Positions 19,030 to 31,280 of a stretch of DNA of 64,000 bases are shown piece by piece. The notes under the pieces were generated by a model. That model had not been told where the DNA came from and did no database searches. It saw only the letters and a list, made by a program, of their open reading frames with translations. Every line of letters begins with the position of its first letter. Positions within the stretch are counted from its first letter, which is position 1. A program made the translations under genes and the position numbers. The stretch spans positions 84,975,447-85,039,446 of the forward strand of contig CM055265.1 in the NCBI GenBank assembly GCA_029237695.1. Direction: 5' to 3'. The DNA comes from Conchocele bisecta. Lineage: Eukaryota > Mollusca > Bivalvia > Lucinida > Thyasiridae.

Positions 19030-21793
19030 TAACAAGAGTTGTCAGAAGACAACGAAGCTCGCCTGTTGGTAACCTTCACTCAAGCTTGGCACAGTTGTAT
19101 ACAAACACATGAATATTATATAACTTGACCTTGGGTTAAGGGGTGTGCGGTGGACCTTGACATTGGGGTCAGTGGTAGAAGGTGGTTCGTGGATTTGCTA
19201 TAGCATGATATAGCATATTAAGATGAATGCATGTATGAAATATAAATGCGCTCCCTGAAAACAGAAGTAAAACAAAATTTAACCCAACGTTAAGTTTATG
19301 AACGCACTAAGTTGGTGATTTTCTACAGCATGATATCATAGCTATTCACATGAGGAATGCATGTATGAATGTGCTAAATTTGTGACCTTGACATTGGGGA
19401 AAGGGGTGGGGTGGGTGGGTCATGCTGTAACACAATAGACAATCATCAGATGAATGCATGTATGAAATATCAAGGCGTTCCCTGTAAAGAAACAGAAGTT
19501 ATAAAAATACATTTACTCCAACGTTAAGGTTATGATGTTGATCTTGGGGAAAGGGGTGGGGGTGGGTCATGGATTTGATGTAGCACAATAGAGGATAATC
19601 AGATGAATGCATGTATGAAATATCAAAGCGTTGCCTGTAAAGAAACAGAAGTTACACAACATTTACCCCAAAATTAAGTTTATGAACATGCTAAGGTTGT
19701 GACCTTGACCTTGGGGTAAGGGTTGGGTGGTGGGTTGTGGGTTTGTTACAGCATGATAGAGGGTCATCTGAGGAGTGCATGTATGAAATATCAAGGCGTT
19801 CCATGATAGGAAACAGATGTTATAAGACATTAACCCCAACGTTATGTTTATGAATGTGCTAAGTTTCTGACCTTGACCTTGGGGTAAGGGATGGGCGGTG
19901 GGTCATGGATTTGCTATACCACGATAGATTATCATCAGATGAATGCATGTATGAAATATCAAGGCGTTCCGTGAAAGAAAACAGATGTTATAAGACATTT
20001 ATCCCAACGTTATGTTTATAAATGTGCTAAGTTTGTGACCTTGACCTTGGGGAAAGGGGTGGGGCATCATGGATTTGCTATAGCACGATAGAGTATCATC
20101 AGATGAATGCATTATGAAATATGAAGGCGTTCCCTGTAAATAAACAGAAGTTACACAATAATTCCACGGAATGAAATGGCTCGCCTTGTTCCGCCTTGAC
20201 AGTAACACGAACCGTAACACGAAAACTTAACATGATGACGCCGCCGATACCGCCGACGCCGCCGACGCCGCCAACACCGCATCCGGAAAAGCAAAACCTA
20301 TGTCTCGCTTTCCGCTTTCGCGGGCGAGACAATAACATTTACCCCAACGTTAAGTTTATGAACATGCTAAGTTTGTGACCTTGACCTTGGCGTAAGGGTT
20401 GGGTGGTGGGTCGTGGATTTGCTACATCACGAGAGAGAGTCATCTGAGGAATGCATGTATGGAATATAAATGCGTTCGATGAAAGGAAACAGATGTAATA
20501 AGACCTTTACTCCAACGTTAAGTTTATGAGTGTGCTAAGTTTGTAACCTTCACCTTGGGGTAAGGGATGGGCGGTGGGTCATAGATTTGCTATAGCACGA
20601 TAGAGTATCATCAGATGAATGCATTTATGAAATATCAATGCGTTCCATGAAAGGAAACAGAAGTTATAAGACATTTACCCCAACATTAAGATTATGAATG
20701 TGCTAAGTTTGTGACCTTAACCATGGGGAAAGGGATAGGAGTGGGTCATGGATTTGTTAGAGCACGATAGAGTGTCATCAGATGAATGCATGTATGAAAT
20801 ATGAAGGCGTTCCCTGTAAACAAACAGAAGTTACACAACATTTACCCCAACGTTAAGTTTATGAACATGCTAAGTTTTTGACCTTGACCTTGGGGAAAGG
20901 GTTGGGTGGTGGGTCGTGGACTTGCTACAGCATGATAGAGTGTCATCTGAGGAATCCATGTATGAAATAGCAAGGCATTCCATGAAAGGAAACAGATGTT
21001 ATAAGACATTTACCCCAACATTAAGATTATGAATGTGCTAAGTTTGTGACCTTAACCATGGGGAAAGGGATAGGAGTGGGTCATGGATTTGTTAGAGCAC
21101 GATAGAGTATCATCAGATGAATGCATGTATGAAATATGAAGGCGTTCCCTGTAAACAAACAGAAGTTACTCAACATTTACCCCAACGTTAAGTTTATGAA
21201 CATGCTAAGTTTTTTACCTTGACCTTGGGGAAAGGGTTGGGTGGTGGGTCGTGGATTTGCTACAGCATGATAGAGTGTCATCTGAGGAATCCATGAATGT
21301 GCTAAGTTTCTGACCTTGACCTTGGGGTAAGGGCTAGGCGGTGGGTCATAGATTTGCTATAGCACGATAGAGTATCATCAGATGAATGCATGTATGAAAT
21401 ATAAAGGCGTTCCATGAAACGAAACATGTTATAAGACATTTACCCCAAGGTTAAGTTTATGAATGTGTAAGTTTGTGACCTTGACCTTGGGGTAAGGGAT
21501 GGGCGGTGGGTCATGGATTTGCTATAGCACGATAGAGTATCATCAGATGAATGCATGTATTAAATATCAAGGCGTTCCATGAAAGGAAACAGATGTTATA
21601 AGACATTTACCACAACGTTAAGCTTATGAATGTGCTAAGTTTGTGACCTTGACCTTGGGTAAGGGCTGGGTGGTGGGTCATGGATTTGCTACAGCATGAT
21701 AGAGGGTCATCTGAGGAATGCATGTATGAAATAACAAGGTGTTCCATGAAAGGAAACAGAAGTTATAAGACATTTACCTAAACGTTAAGTTTG

Positions 21794-21826
<33 letters not shown>

Positions 21827-21890
21827 CAGACGACGCCGGGGGTATGCCATAAGCTCTTCTGCACTTCGTGCAGGCGAGCTAAAATGGCTG
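19030..21890. repeat. Satellite block, units of about 165 bp
   Basis: The phrase GTGACCTTGACCTTGGGG followed by GATGAATGCATGTATGAAAT recurs about 15 times with a period of about 165 bp, interrupted near 20,170-20,340 by a GCCGCCGACGCCGCC-rich insert. The block is capped by ACGCCGACGCCGACG runs (21,797-21,835) and by GCTCGCCTG/CAGGCGAGC inverted ends near 19,050 and 21,870, so it looks like the expanded interior of a transposable unit. Confidence 0.8.
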
Positions 21891-23050
21891 CCAAGGGGAG
21901 ATAAGTTATCGGATTTTTTTAAAATCAATACGCTTCTTCATCTTGCCATGATAAACATGTATACCAAATTTGGTTACGGTCGGTCAAGTAAAACTTTAGT
22001 TATTTCATGGACAATGATACAAAGTGCGAACATTAAAAATGGCCGATAAAGGGGGATAAGTCATCGGAAATGTTTGAGACTTCTTCGTCTTGCCGTGGTA
22101 ACATGTATACTGAATTTGTCTACGATCGATGATGTAGAGCTTGAGTTATTGCGTGGACAAGAATACATAGGTTGAAAAGTAAAAATGGCTGCCAAGGGGA
22201 GATAAGTTATCGAAAATCAATAGGCTTCTAAGTCTTGTCGTGCTAAATATGTGTACAAAAAATGGTTATGATCTGTCAAGTAGAACTCTAGTTATGGTGT
22301 AGACAAACTCTGCTCGCCTGCCCGTACGAGGTGAATACTTAATACGTCCCATTTTTTTCAAACGGGTGTGTAAAGATTTACGAGCAATACTAGAAAATAT
22401 GAATCCAATAAATATTCTATTGACTGGTGATCCCAATTAGTGATGGTCAAACCGTAATCCAGTATAGTATAATTAATGTTCAATACCAAAATTGCTGCAT
22501 CAGGGTAATAGGCCCCTCTGCCTTCAATATCTCGCTTTATATTTGCTAAAGCTCGACGTAAACGTTAGTCCCACAACACTGATATGAATAAAATTGGACT
22601 GGCTTGGCATAATATATCCTAAAACAAACAAAACATAGGCATATGATCAATAGTCCTGTGACATCTATAAATAGATATTAGTATGTATTACCAATAACAA
22701 GACTGCATAGAATGCGATATAAGTTGTTTATATATTAAACATGGAATGCACAATACCGGTAGATAATGAATAGTCAATACTTAAAACATCTGATACGCAG
22801 TTTTTCCCAAAACATGAAAAATGGCACAACTGTTAGACCGTGACTATCATTGTGCAATTGTTTTCCGAAACTTGAAAGGAATGGCAAGAATTTTATTGTA
22901 ACTCAATTTAACATATTCAGACATTATTTTAGAAGAATGCATTTGATTAGACTAACAACGTATGACTATTTTACATATATTCATGCGATTTCAGATGGGT
23001 GGGGTAATTTTTGTAGTAAACAATGGGCTATTCCAGTTTATATAAGAGTA
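21891..23050. other. Dispersed repeat and unique AT-rich sequence
   Basis: 21,891-22,300 holds more copies of the GGGGAGATAAGTTATCG-type repeat. The remainder to 23,050 shows nothing recognisable. Confidence 0.4.
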
Positions 23051-23059
23051 CCCCCCATA

Positions 23060-23187
23060 TGGAAGACAGAGGGGGGGGGGGGGGTAGCGGGAAGAAAAAA
23101 TTGAGGGGAGGGGGGGGGGTATCCGGAAAGAACAAATTGAGGAGGGGGGATGTCGTGGAAGATAATATAGAGGGGGGGGGGGGGGGG

Positions 23188-23225
<38 letters not shown>

Positions 23226-24230
23226 ATGGAAGAGACAAAATTGAGGGGGGGGGGGGGGGGGTTATCCGGGAAGAAAAAATTAATGGGGGTATCATAAAGA
23301 TAATATTGATGGGGGGGGGGTACGGAAGAGAGAATAAAATTGAGGGGGTGGGGGGTATCCGGGAAGAGAAAAAGTTGAGGCAGGGTGGGGGTATCCGGAA
23401 AGAATAAATTGAGGGCAGGGGGGGGGTGTAGTGGAAGTTAATATTGATGGGGGGGGTATGGAAGAGACAAAATGAGGGGGGGGGTTATCATAAAGATAAT
23501 ATTGAGGAGAGTATGGAAGAGAAAAAAACAAAATAAAAAGAGGGAGGGGGGGTGGTATCCAGGGAAGAAAAAAAGGGGGGGGGTATCTGGGAAGAAAACA
23601 TTGAGAGGGGGTATCAATCATAAAGATAACATTGAGGGGGTATGGAAGAGAGAAGAAAATTGAGGGGGGGGTATCGGAGAAAACATGTGAGGGGGTGTAT
23701 TCAGGAAGAGACGAATTTGAGGGGGGGTATCCGGAAAAAAAAAATAATTGAGGGGGGTGTCATGGAAGATAATATTGATGGGGGGGGTGGGTATGGAAGA
23801 GACAAAATTGAGGGGGGTGGGGTATCCGGGAAGAGAAAATTGAGGGGGGTATCATAAAGATAATATTGACGGGGGGGGTGGGGTATGGAACGAGTAGAAA
23901 CCAAATTGAGTGGGTGAGGGTAATCCTGGGAAGAAAAAATTGAGGCAGGGTCCTTGAGGAAGAAAAAAAAATGAGGAGGGGGATGGGTTATTCTGTGGAA
24001 AGATAACATTAATGAGGGGGTATGGAAGAGAAAATTTAGGGTGGGGGGGTATCTGGGAAGATAATATTGAAGGGTGGGGTATGAAACAAAAAATTTAGGG
24101 GGTGGTGGTATCTGGAAAGAGAAACTTGAGGGGGGTCATGGAAGAGAAAATTGAGGGGGTGGTATCCAGGAAGTAAAAGGGGGCGGATTTGTGCGGAAAG
24201 AGAAAATTTAGGTGGGGGTGTGTCCAATCA
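23060..24230 (+). repeat. G-run minisatellite
   Basis: Units of about 30 bp combine a run of 5-12 G with TATCCGGGAAGA, AAAATTGAGG or TCATAAAGATAATATTGA. One uninterrupted G tract of about 60 bases sits near 23,173-23,223 with few breaks. All open frames across it are repeat artefacts. Confidence 0.9.
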
Positions 24231-24908
24231 TGCATGCGTGTTACAGGTATGATGACATCACGCATGCAAATATTTCTGCCAGAATGTTCATGTAGCAAAA
24301 CTAGACCAGACCTATTTTCGATCTGTGGTGTTTCCCAAAATAAGGAAATTGCATAGAAATATGGCATATATTGGTGGAATAGATCAAACGCTATGAATAT
24401 TTTCACACTCGTATAATACTTGAAATTGGATACAAATTATCTCCAATTTCAAGACCATTTCTCAGGAAACCGAATAACCTCAGATACGCGTTTTAGTGCA
24501 GCGAAGATCTCTACAGCAAGCATAGAATATGCATTTACAACTGAAACCAATATCTTCATATGGTAAGTACCGCCACACATTAGCACTGAGTACTGACTGC
24601 ATATATATTTGACGTGTGTACTTCAAAATCCCCTTGGTCAAAACCCCGTCAAAAAAACCTCGGTAGAATTCCAAGGATAGTCATAGCCCCCTTTGGCAGA
24701 AATGACAGGGTATTCAAAAGCCCCTCAATATAATTAACAGGGTATACCGGAGTTTTACCATGTGGACATAACCCTCTCTGACAACTTTTGAATATTTGCA
24801 AAACAAAACATTTGTTTGCTGTTTATGATGTTTACAAGACAATATTCACATAATTTTACAACCCCTTCATGTGTGTCCATCAGGATACGGACAGAATCCC
24901 CCGGACAT
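24231..24908. other. Non-coding, nothing recognised
   Basis: Unique AT-rich sequence without supported exon, RNA or repeat. Confidence 0.4.
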
Positions 24909-24959
24909 AATCCGCCCCCCCCCCCACCCCCCCATGTTTTTTTGTTTCCCCCCCCCGAC

Positions 24960-24992
<33 letters not shown>

Positions 24993-25065
24993 ACCCCTGC
25001 CCCCCCCCACATCCCCCCCCCCCCCCCCCCATCTGCGCCCCCCCACCCCCCTCCACCCCTGCCAT
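24909..25065. repeat. C-rich tract
   Basis: Long C runs interrupted by single A, T or G bases, with more than 30 consecutive C at about 24,963-24,992. Low complexity and likely length-unstable. Confidence 0.9.
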
Positions 25066-26950
25066 TTTTTTTTGCTTTCTCAGACAGCATGCAAGTCCTA
25101 CGAGTCAGTATGGCCGTTAAACGCAAGCATCAATCAATCATTCTGCTTTTTCTGTATACATAGTTGGAAATTAAACAATCAAGGTGTCCGCATTCTTACT
25201 TGATTATACTCATTATATATGAATGTAATATACCCACTACATAAAATAAAAATAAAAATTCACTGCTACACACCATAAGGAAGCTACTCACCAAGTATTA
25301 ACCATCTACCTATTATGGTACAAATGTTTTACGACCAAACGTTGTAAAAAACATGACCAAGGGCTTGAATTTAAAACTCAAAATTGTCGTCTGCTGTTGC
25401 TTTTATAACTTGTATTATTTCTCAATAAAAACACGGTTTGACAGTACTTCAGAATAAATCAGTATATGACTGCCAACTGCCAGTTGGCAGGCCATGCCGC
25501 TATGTGGGCTGGCTGTACTAGTGTAGATATGGATCCAAAACGGACTAGGTACCGTCAGTATATGACTCTACCACCTCAAGTGGTCAGGCCGTGCCACAAA
25601 AAGAGCTGGCGGTACTCTGTCTGCTGATCATAACAGAGTTTTAGTAACAAAACCACAACATTTGATTATGAGATCTCATTTCTCTATGCCTCATTTATGA
25701 GACCACATTTCATGCTTACCAATCACAGTGAAATACACAATACAAAAAAAAACAACAGATAAAAAAGCACTGAAACTGTTCAGCAGGCATGTATTGAGAA
25801 GTAGCTGTATTTGCCACATCATTCTGTTCTACGTTGTATGTTGTTGTGACCAAACTGATCTGATATAATAAATAGCATGACCAGTGTAGATCATCATGAA
25901 CCGTTATGTTGTTGCATAATTAGTGTGTTTATTAATGTGGACATGTGTACTTGTGTCACCGTAAATGTGTGTAAATATGTAAATATGTAAATGTGTTAAT
26001 GTGTTAATGTGTAAATGTTTGTACGAGAGCGTATTTAAATCATTAAATGTTCTACAAATCATCGACACACCAAATATGGACAAACTGTATGTTTCAAGAA
26101 AATGTATATATGACCACAGCAGAGAAAATACAAATAAAGCAAACCTTTTTTTATGCAATTTTGCTTAGCAATGCAACCAACATGCATAATGTGATATCAT
26201 GCATTATACATGTATTGATTAAGATAACTTTGCCACAATTTCATGAGCCTGTCACGTGGTATTGTATCAAAGTATGAATCTTCACAAACATAGTTAAATC
26301 AGTTGCATACCTTATATACAAACAAGTTTAAACATGCATTTTGATGTATTTTGTATTTTGATGAATACAATATCCATATATGATCGTGAAAAAAAGCAAC
26401 CGAGACAGTTTTCCCAAATTCCCAAATGTAACAATGCCTGTTCTGTGCTGTTATGTATCTCATAGGTTAAGGTCAATTAATTGGTTTACACTTTGTCTGG
26501 TAGTTGTGTTCATTAATTATCCAGAATCTCTTGATCAATTGGTTGTATACCCTAGACATAAAATGTATATATAATAGGGGTATATAGGTTTACACATTCA
26601 ATCCGAACATTCGTCATTCCATCTTACCGTTTGTCTGTCCATAACACTTTGTCCGTTACTCACCAACATCAACCAAACTATGGATAAATAAACAGCTACA
26701 GCTATACACCAGAAACTGACTTTATAAACTATGACCTTTGTATGACCATGACATACCTTTTCCACTTAGACATTTGGATTTCATTATGCATTTAAATCTC
26801 CAGCCCATATAAATCATACCGACACCAAACGTTTATAAAATAACCAGCTACCATTCTCAATCACAAATTTACATCACATTGATATGACACATTTTACTCT
26901 TCAAATACCTTCAATCCAATTTGTTTATTTATATATCATATAATAAAATG
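25066..26950. other. AT-rich non-coding sequence
   Basis: No gene supported. Near 25,455-25,620 the phrases CAGTATATGACT and GGCAGGCC/GGTCAGGCC occur twice. A GTGTAAATGTG-like simple repeat lies at about 25,960-26,020. Confidence 0.4.
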
Positions 26951-27396
26951 GAGTATCATTCATCCATAAGGTTCCAAGTCGATCTGATACTATTGCTAAT
27001 ATGTCCTAATGTATTGTAAATTGTGAATGCTAACGAACTTGATTCGATTAAACTTGTGACCTTCACCAACCAATCAGCATTTAGTAAACCAAGTTGTCCG
27101 CCGGAAATTCGTCCGGCAAAGAAACTGGCTCACAGGAAGTGACTGTATACTTCCGCCGGAAATGACGTTTATATGGTGTTCCCAAGTCATACCATTAGAA
27201 AATGTAGATTTACACCGGTGTCGATGTGCGAGGATATGTGCAATTAATTTTGCGTGATAGGAACAGCGTGCCAACTTCAGCTTGGCGTTGTCAATAGGTA
27301 CGAAAACTGTAGCAGATGATGATGACATCATGTTGTATTTTGACCAAATTCTCGGCATTTTCTTTTGTAATTCTTGTACGAACACCGAGAAATTGA
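26951..27396. repeat. Direct repeat of about 445 bp, copy 1
   Basis: From ATCATTCATCCATAAGG to GAACACCGAGAAAT, nearly identical to 28,099-28,541. On the minus strand it holds an open frame of about 95 residues (KMPRIWS onward) in both copies, of unknown meaning. Confidence 0.85.
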
Positions 27397-27744
27397 GGAA
27401 TGTCATACGAGGAGCGCCTTACTGCATTTAATTTTCCGTCATTGGATTATCGGCGACGGCGTTTTGACATTATTGAAATTTATAAAATAATTCACCATAT
27501 TGACAACATTGACGCAAGTGTGTTTTTTACATTATCGGAAAATACATTAAACCTGAGAGGACACAACTACAAATTGACCAAACCGCGTGCCAACAAGTCT
27601 ATTCGCTTGAACTCTTTCGCTCATCGTGTTATCAACGTTTGGAATAGCTTACCATCTGAACTTGTGAATGCAGAGACAGTGATGTCCTTCAAGACAAACT
27701 TATTGTCTGTTCCACGAAATGCTGCCCAAGATTTATTGCTATAA
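27397..27744 (+). pseudogene. C-terminal tail of a non-LTR retrotransposon reverse transcriptase
   Basis: About 114 residues with MSYEERLTAFNFPSLDYRRR at the start, then a stretch ending RLNSFAHRVINVWNSLPSEL. This matches the conserved end of CR1/Jockey-type ORF2 proteins downstream of the polymerase domain. It lies on the opposite strand to the polymerase core at 28,847-29,515, whose end is the expected neighbour of this segment. Confidence 0.75.
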
Positions 27745-28098
27745 AAACACTCCAAACTGCTTTTTTTTTTATATAAAACAATGTAAAACTATTTTTTAGA
27801 AATGAGCCTACTTTTTATTTCAAGAAAATCCGTCTAATAACAAAGTTATTTCGAATAAACAGTCATGGATGGGCTTTTGCCTTATAAATTCATTTCACCG
27901 AATTTTGGTTGTTGACAATAAATCAAGAAACTGATATTGCAATAATCACTTCCGGTAAACAACAACAACAACTATTATTGCGAACTGAACACAAATTCTT
28001 AATAAATTTCTTTATTAACATCATTTTCTGGCATATAATTTAACAAATTTGCATTAAAATATATAAATTAATCATTTAATCTTCATATATTTAGCGAA
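27745..28098. other. Non-coding spacer
   Basis: AT-rich with a T run (27,762-27,771). Nothing else seen. Confidence 0.4.
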
Positions 28099-28541
28099 TA
28101 TCATTCATCCATAAGGTTCCAAGTCGATCTGATACTATTGCTAATACGTCCTAATGTATTGTAAATTGTGAATGCTAACGAACTTGATTCGATTAAACTC
28201 GTGACCTTCACCAACCAATCAGCATTTAGTAAACCAAGTTGTCGGCCGGAAATTCGTCCGGCAAAGAAACTGGCTCACAGGAAGTGACTGTATACTTCCG
28301 CCGGAAATGACGTTTATATGGTGTTCCCAAGTCATACCATTAGAAAATGTAGATTTACACCGGTGTCGATGTGCGAGGATATGTGCAATTAATTCTGCGT
28401 GGTAGGAACAGCGTGCCAACCTCAGCTTGGCGTTGTCAATAGGTACGAAAGCTGTAGCAGATGATGATGACATCATGTTGTAGTTTGACCAAATTCTCGG
28501 CATTTTCTTCTGGAATTCTTGTATGAACACCGAGAAATGGA
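28099..28541. repeat. Direct repeat of about 445 bp, copy 2
   Basis: Matches 26,951-27,396 with about 10-15 differences. Its right edge is followed by different sequence, so the repeat ends sharply at the reverse-transcriptase junction in copy 1. Confidence 0.85.
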
Positions 28542-28846
28542 GGCTCGATTCCTTTATTTTTCAACCTGGCAAGATTTGCTCTCATAAATACAAGGTTAGT
28601 GTCTTTTTTTTAATGATGAAATCCAGCAAGCAGTTCGATGCTAGAAAAATGTTGAAAATCTGATTGCACGTGACATTTTAGCATTGCAACCCTGCATTCA
28701 ATTCTTGATTTATGGCTATTACCTCATTATAGGACCGAATTTCAAAAAATAAAAAGATGGCTCATTGCTAAATTTTGCTGAAAAATGATTTTATGCCAAA
28801 CAATAAGAGTATTTGGGTGTTTAAATAGGTATAAAAGTTGGGCAGG

Positions 28847-30229
28847 TTAACGTGAAACAGATAGTAGTCTAGTAGCCCGACGCTGTTTATTTTCTACTAG
28901 TTGCTTATTTTTCTTTGTAATAGGATAATATATCAAATTACCATAGTCTAAGTGTGATCTCACTAACGCTTTGTACAGTGTTAAGAAACTATCCTTATCG
29001 ATATAAGCGAATTTCCTCTTATATAGACCAATGATTATGTTGACTTTGTTCACCACTGTACTTATATGTTCATCAAATTTCAAATTTGATTTAAATAAAA
29101 TTCCCAAATATTTTTCTGTGTCCTCAGTGTTTAAAGTTTGTATAGAAGTATTATCTTCAGTCATCATATAATCATGTGTTTGGATGTTGTTCCCGTAGCT
29201 AACTACTTTACACTTTTGGATGTTAAATCTCAAAAGCCACTCCTTACTGCAATGACAAAGCTTGTTGATATCTTCTTGTAGTTCTCTCCTGTCTTGTTCA
29301 GTTGAAATAGTTTTGTATAATTTACAATCATCTGCAAACAACTGACATGTGCTTCCTACAACTTTGGGTAGATCATTCACAAATATTATGAAAAGTATAG
29401 GTCCTAGTATAGATCCTTGCGATATTCCAGATATAACTGGAGTCCACTCAGAAGCACTTCCATTAATTACTACACGCTGCTTTCTATTATTTAGAAAGTC
29501 ACCAAGCCATTCCAATAGGTTTCCAGATATGCCATATCATTGAAGCTTCTGAACCAAACGGCTGTGAGTTTCCAGGTTCCGATGTGTTACCTTTCTTGAA
29601 TATACATGTAATATTTTCCAGTCCATAGGTACAATTCCACTTTTTAATGATTTGTTAAATATTTCACATAGTGGTAAGTATAGCTGCTCTGCACACTCCT
29701 TTAAGAATAATGGGTGGCTATTATCTGGACCACAACCCTTAGATATATCTAAGTTTCTCAGCTGTTTCTGACGTTTATCTTGTGAAATATTAATATCACT
29801 AATTCTATCTACACCTGCTATTTTCGGTTGAAAAGTAGGGAGGTCCGCATCACCGTTCACTGTGAATACTGATGCAAAGAATGAATTTAAAGTGTCTGCA
29901 TTTTCTTTACCACTAGTTTTCACATTACTGTCTTTGTCAATTAATTCTCCGATATTGCTTTTACTCTTTGTTTCATCTTTCACGTGGCTCCAAAATGATT
30001 TAGGAGAACGCTTTACACTCTCTGCCACTCCTTTATGATATTTTTTCTTTGAATATCTTTGAATATTTCGCTGTTTCAGTACAATAATCCTCATAATCAC
30101 TATAGCGATGCGAATATGAAAACTTTTTCCATGCATGGTATTTCTTTTTGACTTTTCTTCGGCAATAGTAGTCCATCCATTTTTGCTTTCGATTTTTACC
30201 TGCGTCACTACTGCGTTTCGTTGGTACAT
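28847..30229 (-). pseudogene. Non-LTR retrotransposon reverse transcriptase, broken
   Basis: Two frames on the minus strand. 30,229-29,537 encodes a linker to the early fingers (SKGCGPDNSHPLFLKECAEQ, then FNKSLKSGIVPMDWK). 29,515-28,847 encodes GISQGSILGPILFIIFVNDL and the catalytic box LFADDCKLY, then KYLGILF and YKALVRSHLDYGN. This is the classic LINE reverse transcriptase order. No endonuclease domain is seen upstream, and the two parts are separated by a frameshift or deletion at about 29,530. Inactive copy. Confidence 0.9.
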
Positions 30230-31215
30230 GTGTGTCGATACACTTATAGATATGATTAATGAAGAATTTCCAATATTATGTAACTACAATTTGCATCAAT
30301 GACATTGATTTATACACAATCGAACAAGAACAGCCGAGCGACTCTCACGATCTCATGACACCAGTTACAGTACTGTACCCGAGTACATATTCGTGAATCA
30401 CAGTCAACATTAAATATTACCCCACCCACTTGTAGCACACAGTAATGATGTTACAATGAATATTGACTTGCATTACAGTGGACTTATTTTAGTAGCCCTG
30501 TGTCATGACCGAGTCAGTGGAACTTGGAAGAAAGGGGAATTATCTCGAAACCTAGGCAATGGCAAATTAAAGAAAAACTAACAACGCTTCAATAATAATA
30601 ACTTTTCAGTTTTACACCGGTTTGATTGTACTCTTGATTGCGAATACTTGCCATTACTTGTGGTATACTATTGTCAATAATTATAAGTATTAGTTGTTAA
30701 ATTGTGCTTGATAATAAAGTGAACTTGCTGGAGATTTTGCTGACGCAAACAGGCAGCATAGAAATTCCTCAAACCTTCAAACGTGTAACTGTTAGCATAA
30801 TAAGCCATCTTCTTCAACAATCATTTAACGATCGGGTAAATGTCTCATAATTTCTTCATCCTTCGACCGATCTGCTTCATATTTCACATACACACTGCTC
30901 TAATGGTCCTATACCGCCCTGTGCCAAATCCACGTTCGTCCTGCCCCCGCCAAGCCCAGGGTCAAGGTCACATAATTGGTGCTTCAAAAACTTTAACGCT
31001 GAGGTAAAGAAAATTTGACTTCTAGTTTACACAGGGATGTTCGTTATTAATAATTTATTGATACAGTGTTGACTGTTTTGTATCGCTAACTTATCAATCG
31101 CGCTGGAAAAACGATTGCAAAAATCACTTTTCCATGTGTTACAAAGAAAGAATGGGACAGATTTGCTACCCTTGTGGACAGATATCGTAGCGGGTTAGCA
31201 ATTTTGTTTATACAG
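30230..31215. other. Intergenic or intron sequence
   Basis: No coding region supported. A 40-bp phrase around GACCGAGTCAGTGGAACTTG (30,508) recurs at 57,815, next to the LINE tail. Confidence 0.4.
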
Positions 31216-31280
31216 ACCACCCAGCCACACGCCCGTTACTACAGCAACCAGGCGATGGCGGCACACCCGTATGGCGCGAT
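31216..31280 (+). CDS. Iroquois-like exon before the homeobox
   Basis: A 65-bp exon from acceptor tatacag to donor gtaagt, encoding [20 protein letters not shown]. Tyrosine/alanine-rich sequence is usual N-terminal to the Iroquois homeodomain. Phase fits the next exon. Confidence 0.65.

Noticed and set aside
23038..23621. Proline-rich frames over the G-run minisatellite
   Set aside because: They are translations of poly-G/C low-complexity sequence.
24755..25163. Glycine- or proline-rich frames near the C tract
   Set aside because: Low-complexity artefacts of C runs on both strands.
26951..28541. KMPRIWS open frame duplicated at 27,074 and 28,219 as a host gene family
   Set aside because: Both copies lie inside a recent 445-bp direct repeat; duplication alone explains their conservation, and no domain is recognisable.
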